This document shows, piece by piece, positions 56,854 through 64,000 of a DNA stretch of 64,000 nucleotides. Each line of letters opens with the position of its first letter. Position 1 is the first letter of the stretch. Both the position numbers and the translations under genes were made by a program. Origin of the DNA: Mauremys mutica (lineage: Eukaryota > Chordata > Testudines > Geoemydidae); the NCBI RefSeq assembly GCF_020497125.1, contig NC_059075.1, positions 60,221,321-60,285,320 of the forward strand. Direction: 5' to 3'. The notes beneath the pieces were generated by a model. It was given only the letters and a program-made list of their open reading frames with translations. It was not told where the DNA came from and did no database searches.

Positions 56854-57405
56854 CAGAAGGGCAACAACAATGATAAGGGTATGGAATAGCTTCCATAGAA
56901 GGAAAGATTAAAAAAACACTAGGATTGTTCAACTTGGAAAAGAGATGACGGGGGGAGGAAATAGGATAGAGGTGTATAAAATCATGAATGGTATGGAGAA
57001 AGTGAGTAAGGAATAATACTCAACATAAAATAAGAACCAACAGGTTTCAAACAGACAGAAGGATGTACTTCATCACACAATGCACAGTCAACCTGTGGAA
57101 AGCGTTGCCAGGGGATGTTGCTATAAAGGCCAAAAGTATAACTGAATTCAAAAGAGAATTAGATAAATTCATGGAGGATAGGTCCATCAATGGCTATTAG
57201 CCATGGTGATCAGGGATGCAACCCCATGCTCTCGATGTCCCTAAGCTCTGACGGCTATTGGATTGGAAGATAGGGAATGGATCACTTGATAAATTGCCCT
57301 GTTCTTATTGCCCTCTGTGACGCATCTGGCACCTGCCACTGTCAGAGACAAGATACTGAGCTAGATGGCCCATTGGTCTCAGCCAGCATAGCCATTCTTA
57401 TGTTC
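56854..57405 (+). mobile_element. CR1 LINE 3' fragment
   Basis: From 'GGGTATGGAATAGCTTCCAT' to the terminal 'CATAGCCATTCTTATGTTC'. Non-coding. Confidence 0.85.
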
Positions 57406-57639
57406 ACTTTTGAAAACACAATCTAATGATAGATTGAAAGGACAGAAGGAGCCAATTTGCTTTCTTGGATACAATAATTTATATTTTAAAATTTGCTTCA
57501 TTTCAGGATAGACTGGACTAGTTCCAATAAATAAGCATTTGGAACAACAAAAAAATTGTCTCCATGTCATTTTATTAATGGGATTGGAATCAATTTGCCT
57601 GAGCCCCTGACCTTGCAAGCCTTACCCAAATGAACAACT

Positions 57640-57915
57640 TCACTGAGGTCAATAGGACTACTTGTATGGGGCTACAGTGAAAATGCTACAGCAGCACTGT
57701 AGCTGCACTCTTGTAGCTCTTCAGCTCTTCACCGCAGTGACAGGAGGGTTTCTCCCATCGCTGGAGTTAATCCACCTCCCCAAGAGGTGGTGGCTAGGTT
57801 GAAGGAAGAATTCTTCTGTTGACCTAGCACTGACTTCACTGGCTGTGGATTTTTCATACTCCTAAGTGACATAGCTGGGTCAACTTAATTTTTTAGTGTA
57901 GACCTGGCAAAGGCT
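57640..57915. repeat. Old DNA-transposon-like repeat
   Basis: The section carries a 'GTTGACCTAGC' core and 'TTTTTTAGTGTAGACCTGGC' at the right end. It fits a turtle family with GTGTAGAC termini. The left end is eroded. Confidence 0.4.
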
Positions 57916-58584
57916 GCCTGGAGTGTAGGACTGCAAGAATAGACTCAGGAGGGGCTTGCTCTAGGAGCCTGCAGTGCCTGCAATAGCAGAGAGAAATTGC
58001 TTTCTAGGGACTTTGATCCCAGTACAGCTTAATTTTCATGATTATTCGTAGGGGGCACTTTATGACCTTGGGCCAGCCAAGACACTCAGGAAAGTGAATA
58101 AACATCACTTCATTTTTTTGACAATACAAATAGACTAATTTGCAAGGGGAACATGACAGAAATGAACATCGTAAGTAACAAGTTTATAATCAACTCCCAA
58201 ATCCCAAACTTCAGCAGGCTGATACTCCTTCCCTTAGCAGCTGTGTGGGCTTCCTTCCAGCCCACACAATTCTTGTCTCAGCAGGATGAGTATAGGAAGG
58301 CTGTTTTGCCACAGTGGGATAAATTAAAGATGTAAAGACATCCTGAATACCAATCCCTCATTTTTAGTTTGGTCTCACCCTTAAAGGCTTTTGTGTGTCT
58401 TTGCAAATCCTCCTCACAAATGTCACTGCCTTTCAGGGGCGTATGAAGTGCTTTCTAAAAAGCTATGAAGCCTGCACCCCCAACAGATGAATCTGTTGTC
58501 TTAAGTAACCGCTTTAAGTATTCCTAAGGATTCTGCTTTCCTTTGGTCATAAATATGTCCACTTGGTCTAGGTGAAGACAACTT

Positions 58585-59616
58585 CTAGAAAAAGAAGTAA
58601 ACAGAGAGGTGGCAAAGTTTGCAGATGATACAAAATTATTCAGGATAGTTAAGTCCAAAGTTGACTGTGAAGTTACAGAGGGATCTCACAAAACTAGGTG
58701 ACTGGGCAACAAAATGGTATGTGAAATTCAATGCTGATTAATGCAAAGTAATGCACATTGTAAAACATAATCCCAACTATAGATACAAAATTATGGGGTC
58801 TACATTAGCTATTGCCACTTAAGAACAAGATCTTGGACTCATTGTGGATAGTTCTCTGAAAACATCTGCTCAAGGTGCAGAGGCAATCAAAAAAGCTAAC
58901 AATGTTAGGAGCAATTAGGAAATGGACAGATAAAACAGAAAATATAATGACACTATATATATGCAAAGTATACCCACATCTTGAATACTGTGTACAGTTC
59001 TGATTGCCCCTTCTCAAAAATAAAGATATATTAGAAATTGAAAAGGTACAGAGAAGGGCTCCAAAACTGATTAAGGGTATGGAATAGCTTCTGTATGAGG
59101 AGAAATTAAAAAGACTGGGATTATTCAGCTTGGAAAAGAGATGACTGAGGGGGAGTATGACAGAGGTCTATAAAATCATGAATGGTGAGAAGAAGTGTTA
59201 TTTACCTCTTCATATAACACAAGAACCAGAGGTCACCCAATGAGATGAATAGGCAGCAGGTTTAAAACAAACAAAAGGAAGTACTTCTTCACACAGCACA
59301 CAGTCAACCTCTGGAAGTCATAGCCAGGGGATGAAGGCAAAATTAGATCTGGGTTCAAAAAAGAATTAGAAAAGTTCATGGAGGATAGGGCCACCAACAG
59401 CTATTAGCCAAGATGGTCACGGATGCAACTCCATGCTCTGGATGTCCTTAAGCATCTGATTGCCAGATGCTTGGACTGGACAGCAAGGTTTGGATCACTT
59501 GATGATTGCCCTGTTTTACTCATTCCCTTTGAAGCATCTGGCATTGGATATTGTCAGAAGACAGGCTATTAGGTTAGATGGACCACTGGTCTGACTCAGT
59601 ATGGCCATTCTTATGT
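58585..59616 (+). mobile_element. CR1 LINE, RT segment to 3' end
   Basis: 'TTTGCAGATGATACAAAATT' encodes the FADDTK reverse-transcriptase motif. The copy ends 'CAGTATGGCCATTCTTATGT'. Frames are broken. Confidence 0.88.
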
Positions 59617-61220
59617 ACAGCTGATTTTTGCTGTGCTCTAATGTGTTTGCTTTATATCAGGTTTCAGTGTGCTTAGTTTAGAAAGTGCTTTGGAACCCTT
59701 CAGATGAAAAGTATTATTTACATGTAAATTATCACAAATTTGATCTCTCCCAGTTTAATATTTTCTAAACACTGGCTAAAGCAAATCCATAAGTTTATCT
59801 GATTTCCAAGGCATTTTGCTCTTTAAAGATAACCTGTAAGGATTTGTTTTAATTGGATTTCCATGTTTTTATTTTTGTGTTTTGTTTTTGCTGCTTTATG
59901 ATGTATAAAGACCACTGAATCAGTTTGTTTTCCTGCTTCTATTTTGCTGTGGAAATATCAAGACTGTTGTCTTTTTTGGTTTCCTGAAATGCCTCTGGGA
60001 GATCTCTGTGATATTTATTGCAAGCTCTCAAACATTAATTGAAGAGGTGCGGGAGGTTGAATCTTCTAGCAAAGACATCGTCAATCATCATTATCATCAC
60101 CACTAAAGCAAATCCCAAAGGAACGTAGCCTCCTTGTAGATCGAGCACCACTCCAATCAATCTTTAGTTAGGTCCTTAAGGACAGTCTGGCTGGATATTC
60201 AGTCTTTGTCCATCACTGGTAATCTTATCACGTCACCAAAGCTTTTGGTAACCATATAATTACTGTCCATGTGGCAACATTCCTTAGTAAATATGCTTTA
60301 TAATTTGTTGATCTTCCATCCTAATAGTATGTCTGTATCAAGAAAGCTGCTGAAACAGAATCAGTGCTGATGGAGGTGGTTGGTGGGTTTGGCTACAAAT
60401 ATTCTAATTTTTTATCTTGTCCTGCCACTTAATATGGAACAGTTTATAGAGATGATGAGAATAAAAAATGCCAATCAACTGTTCTTCAGCCTACCTTAGT
60501 GCACAAATTTCACTGCCATACAACGTAACTGTAACTGTAGAGCTGCAGGTTCATAGCAAGCTTGTTGTCACAACATCACCAGAGAGGCTGCTGAAGGGCT
60601 CGAAACAAAGCAGCAGCAGCTGCTATACAAGTGTCCACCTCTCTCTAGCCTCCTTCAGCACTGTCTATGATGCTTCCCAAGTATTGTACAATTGCCACCT
60701 GCCGAGTGTTCCATCTGGACAGGTTAACAGTGAGCTGGTTGTAATCTGGAGTTGGAGGGTGATTGATGGTAATGGTCAGGGACTTAGTTTTGTCTAGATT
60801 AATAACCAAGGCAATATGTGCTGCTTTTCACCTGACCTGATCATTCAAAGATAACCTTTCTCCAAAATATGAGTTACTAATATTAAATAGTTGTCAATAA
60901 ATAAAATTGGAGTTTTAAAGAATCTGACTAAAAATCCCTTCCACTGTCAATTGCTCAGCTTTCATTCTCTTGATTTATGCAATTTCACTGGCTTGTAGTC
61001 TTCCACTCTAGACAGGAGATAAACCTCTTAATACAAAAAATCAGGGCAAAAATCTTTTTTTTTCCTTTCTTTTTTTTCCCCCAGGGAACTTTGTTGGCCT
61101 TTAAAAATAACAACTAGAACAGTGGATAAGTATTTCCTCCCACCTCTCCCTCCTTTATTAATCACCTTTAAAGCATGTAGCTGGGAGGATAGGTATATGT
61201 GTTAGTGTGAAACACATAGA
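59617..61220 (-). other. Intergenic; possible ancient LINE relic at 60430-60850
   Basis: A minus-strand frame around 60760-60540 reads 'IVQYLGSIIDSAEGG' followed by an Ala-rich helix. This is reminiscent of the region after reverse transcriptase in RTE/L2-type LINEs, with stops. The remainder is unassigned. Confidence 0.35.
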
Positions 61221-61224
61221 CATA

Positions 61225-61474
61225 GGCAGGTCGGCTCCAGGTTTTCTCGCAGAAAAAAAAAAAAAAAAAAACCGCAGCAGTGCGATCGCGCCACTCCACT
61301 CTTGGGTGGCAATTCGGCGGCAAGTCCTTTGCTCCGAGAGGGACTGAGGGACCCACTGCCGAATTGCTGCGGAAGACCCGGGTGTGCCGCCCCAATAGTG
61401 GCTGGAGTGCTGCCCCTTGGTATTGGCTGCCCCAAGCACCTGCTTCTTTAGCTGGTGCCTGAAGCCGGCCCTGG
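61225..61474. repeat. TIR element with A-run, GCCGGCT-type ends
   Basis: The left 'CAGGTCGGCTCCAGG' and right 'CTGAAGCCGGCCCTGG' are inverted. An 18-base A run is at 61253-61270. It is likely a non-autonomous element. Confidence 0.5.
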
Positions 61475-61984
61475 ACACAGGAAATGTTCATGAAAGTTCA
61501 GCTGTTACTTTCTACTATAAGGAAGCACAGATGTCCATCCACTATAACTAGGCTTGGCAGAATTCAAATTTTTAAATATAATTTTGATAGATAATATCTA
61601 TGTTTATTTTTAAGCTTTTTTTTCCCCAATTTTTATCAGTTTACATTTTCACAGCTGCAGGAAATTATGAGAGATGTAACATAATGGGGTCAGTCAATAA
61701 TTATTTAATGACAGTTGATGTTGAGAATCAAAAGTTAAAGCTTTACACCCATTAAAACAAACATTGTCAATGTCACGTCAAAAATCTACAAAGTAAATAT
61801 CCTTAAATCAAACTCTAATAAGTTCTGAGGCAGAATTTTTCTTACTTTGCTTATCTGTAAATTTTGATTGAAATAATTTTCATCAGTTTGTGTGTGTATG
61901 GTGAAATCAACATTTTCTGACATTTACCAATGAAAAGTCTAATTCTTCCAAGCTTACCTATAATAGAAAGCAGCTCAGTTCAGC

Positions 61985-63060
61985 TTGTTAAAATAGGGAA
62001 ATCCAGATAAGTCCCTATTACCACCAGGGGACAGCCAACATGCACCTTCTCACTTCAGAGGTCAAAAGTCCCCCTTGCAAGAAGCCCAGATGTTATTCCT
62101 TGCTCCCTGGGAAAGTGGATAGTTTAGGGAGGTTACTCCCACTACAGGAACAAACCCAGTTTTTGTTCTTTATCAGAGGGTGAGTGAAGCAAATACCACA
62201 ACCACCATATCAGGGATTTTCAGGTTATCCTAACAGAGGAAAGCCCAGTTGTTAGCTCCAATATCAAAGGGGACTCCAAATGTCTCCCAGCTCTTCTTCA
62301 GGTCTGGGCATCTGGGTCAGACCAGCACAGGGAAGAGAGAAGCACACAGATGTTCCCCCCACCACAGTGAGAAGCACAGGTGTCTTTCCTTCCACAGGAA
62401 AGCAGCTATTCTGTAACAAGGAGCTGCCCAGATGTTCTTCTGTACCTAAGGAAGTGTTGCTTGCCTACAGCAGAGGGGAAGGCCAGATACTGTATTTCCC
62501 AGTAACAAAAAGGACAGGTGCCACCCTCTAACAAAGAGAAAGTGGGCTGTCTCCCATAATTCAAGCATCAGAGGGGTAGCCTTGTTAGTCTGCATCTGTA
62601 AAAAGCACCAAGGAGTCCTGTGGCACCATGTGTTACATGCTTCTGACTAAGTGGGTATTCACTCAGGAAAGCTCCAATACACCTGTTAGTCTTTAAGGTG
62701 CCACAGGACTCTTTGTTCCTATAATTCAGTAGTCCAGCTGTGTCGTCCCCACCCCGCCGCCCCATGAAGGAGACCTGACATGTTCCCTATAAGAAAACAG
62801 GGCAGATATTTCCCCTATATACTAGAGAGCGGTTCGGATCGTTCCGCCTAAGAAGAAAGCGGGCGCGCTCCCCTGTCACAGTGCGGATCAGCTGTTCCCC
62901 CTGACTGTAAGGGGGCACCCGCGTGTCCCGCCTAGAACAGAGCAGCTTGGGCCGCCGCGGCGGGAGGGAAGGCAGCTCATGTCCCCCCGACTGAGCTGCT
63001 TGGGCACCAAACTGCCTTTCAGCTCGGGAGGCACGAACTGTCTCTGGCGAGCTCCCCAAT
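61985..63060. repeat. Degenerate tandem array with period of about 30 bp
   Basis: Successive units show the pattern (A)AGC-CAGATGTTCCC-ACAA-AG(A) with much variation, for example near 62085, 62345, 62375, 62427, 62485, 62780, 62806, 62830 and 62895. Units become CpG-rich toward the right. A SINE splits the array. Roughly thirty units in all. Confidence 0.6.
62564..62720 (+). mobile_element. Turtle-type SINE inserted in the array
   Basis: The head 'AGAGGGGTAGCCTTGTTAG' and the tail 'CTTTAAGGTGCCACAGGACT' are flanked by exact duplications ATAATTCA at 62556-62563 and 62721-62728. Confidence 0.9.
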
Positions 63061-63210
63061 CACTCTAGTCACCCAGCGCCCTGATAGGAGATTGTGGTTG
63101 CGATCAGTGAACCTGGCGGGTATGTTAGGTTCCCTGCTAAATAATCAAGCGCCCCTGCCCGCCAGCAATAATGTAAATCCAGCCAGTTCATTTATTAATT
63201 AAACAGAACG

Positions 63211-63216
63211 AAAAAA
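63211..63216 (-). terminator. Pol III terminator of tRNA-Ser
   Basis: Six T on the minus strand, 7 nt after the tRNA. Confidence 0.85.
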
Positions 63217-63223
63217 CACTTCC

Positions 63224-63305
63224 CGACGAGGATGGGATTCGAACCCACGCGTGCAGAGCACAATGGATTAGCAGTCCATCGCCTTAACCACTCGGCCACC
63301 TCGTC
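63224..63305 (-). tRNA. tRNA-Ser (anticodon GCT)
   Basis: 82 nt on the minus strand. Acceptor GACGAGG pairs with CCTCGTC (seven of seven), then discriminator G. A box 'TGGCCGAGTGG', B box 'GGTTCGAATCC'. Anticodon GCT (complement at 63270-63272) sits in 'GGACTGCTAATCC'. The long variable arm 'TTGTGCTCTGCACG' is typical of serine tRNA. It is intact with a T-run terminator and sits about 0.3-0.4 kb from a CpG-island promoter. Confidence 0.97.
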
Positions 63306-63479
63306 ACAGAAAGCTGTAGCTTCCCGTAGTCTATAAGAAAGGACTCTAGCCAGGCTTAGCTCGTTTTTGGGATCCCTGTACAACATACACATACAGAGGT
63401 TCCCACCACGACGAACAATCTTCCCAGCCGCGCTTTTTGCCCGGGAGGGGAGCCATGAGATAGTTTAGGACGAGTCATT

Positions 63480-63800
63480 GCAATGCAGTACCTAGAGCTG
63501 ACTAAGCGGAGGCTGCCATGTTGTACGGAAATTCGGTGGCCGCCATGTTGTACGGCAGAGGGTGTAGGGGCCACCATATTGTACTTTCGGAGTTCGGTTT
63601 GCCGGGAGCCCAGGGCGCATGCGCAAGAACAGGCGGTTAGGTTTGAATAGTGAAGCGGCGGCTCCAGCCGAGCCTAATGGGCGCAGCGGCAATAAGCGGC
63701 GGCGAGGAGGCGTTGGTGCCTTGAGGGCTGGATTTGGAGCGGAGCCGCGGCGGGTGAGGAGTCCTTAATGGCGGCGGCCCCTGAGCGGGGCGGCGCGGCG
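63480..63800 (+). promoter_or_regulatory. CpG-island promoter with NRF1 and triple YY1-like sites
   Basis: 'GCGCATGCGC' at 63615-63624 is a perfect NRF1-type site. Three 'CCATGTTGTAC'-like sites (63515-63528, 63542-63555, 63573-63584) are spaced about 27-30 bp and resemble YY1 elements. The island continues to the window end. Confidence 0.7.
63640..63753 (+). other. Probable non-coding first exon, candidate KNL1
   Basis: CpG-rich sequence with a good donor 'GCGG|GTGAGG' after 63753, downstream of the promoter above. In human KNL1 follows RPUSD2, so this may be its 5' UTR exon. No coding evidence is in the window; the transcription start is guessed. Confidence 0.4.
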
Positions 63801-64000
63801 CGGCGAGAGGTGGGACTGGAGGGCGCGGGTCCGGCCCGGGGACGTGCAGGAAGGGCGGGTCACACGAGAGCCCCCCGGCCCCTGCTGCGGGACCCGCTCG
63901 GACACCGCCGCTCTGTGTAGGGCGGGAGGGTCTGTGACCCGGCGGGGGGGGGGCGCTCCCTGGCTCCCGATGGGCCCCTCTCCCGGCCTGGGGCTGAGGG

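Overview
The window is a piece of a reptile nuclear genome, most likely a cryptodiran turtle. Genes are split by long introns, CR1 LINE 3' ends are everywhere, and several copies of a tRNA-derived SINE end in the 'TTAGTCTCTAAGGTGCCACA' tail that I associate with turtles. No prokaryotic, plasmid or CRISPR features are present.

Genes. Three complete protein genes can be assembled from exons. CCDC32 (minus, coding exons 8135 to 5225, 179 codons) shares a CpG-island promoter near 9.0-9.3 kb with a plus-strand protein-L-isoaspartate O-methyltransferase gene of the PCMT1 family (coding exons 16784/16847 to 24115, 249 or 228 codons). RPUSD2 (plus, exons 36309-36794, 37878-38174 and 41826-42650, 535 codons) encodes an RluA-type RNA pseudouridine synthase and has its own CpG island. 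CCDC32-RPUSD2 is the human 15q15 order, while human PCMT1 lies on 6q25. The methyltransferase between them is therefore best read as a PCMT1-like paralogue (PCMTL). A tRNA-Ser(GCT) gene lies at 63305-63224 (minus). A CpG island with a probable non-coding first exon at the right edge may be the start of KNL1, which follows RPUSD2 in human; that is inferred from synteny only.

Mobile DNA. Three endogenous retroviral loci are visible, all with broken coding regions. ERV-A (1-2660, plus) is a truncated gammaretrovirus-like copy. ERV-B (25601-31928, minus) has both LTRs, a primer-binding site, a polypurine tract and a 4-bp target duplication, but only coding scraps. ERV-C (48626-53191, minus) is class II (alpha/beta-like), has a tRNA-Trp-type primer site and a 6-bp target duplication, and sits inside a CR1 LINE. 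CR1 fragments also lie at 21.96, 33.3-35.6, 40.1, 56.9 and 58.6 kb. Non-autonomous DNA transposons with readable terminal repeats and target duplications lie at 9.9, 19.4, 39.0 and 55.9 kb.

Most unusual signals: an array of hairpins with tRNA T-arm geometry in the ERV-B leader; a perfect spacerless 102-bp palindrome in a PCMTL intron; an in-frame signal-peptide-like upstream start in PCMTL; a GC-AG intron in RPUSD2; an antisense class I ERV block occupying the place of reverse transcriptase in class II ERV-C; and a roughly 30-bp degenerate repeat array upstream of the tRNA gene.
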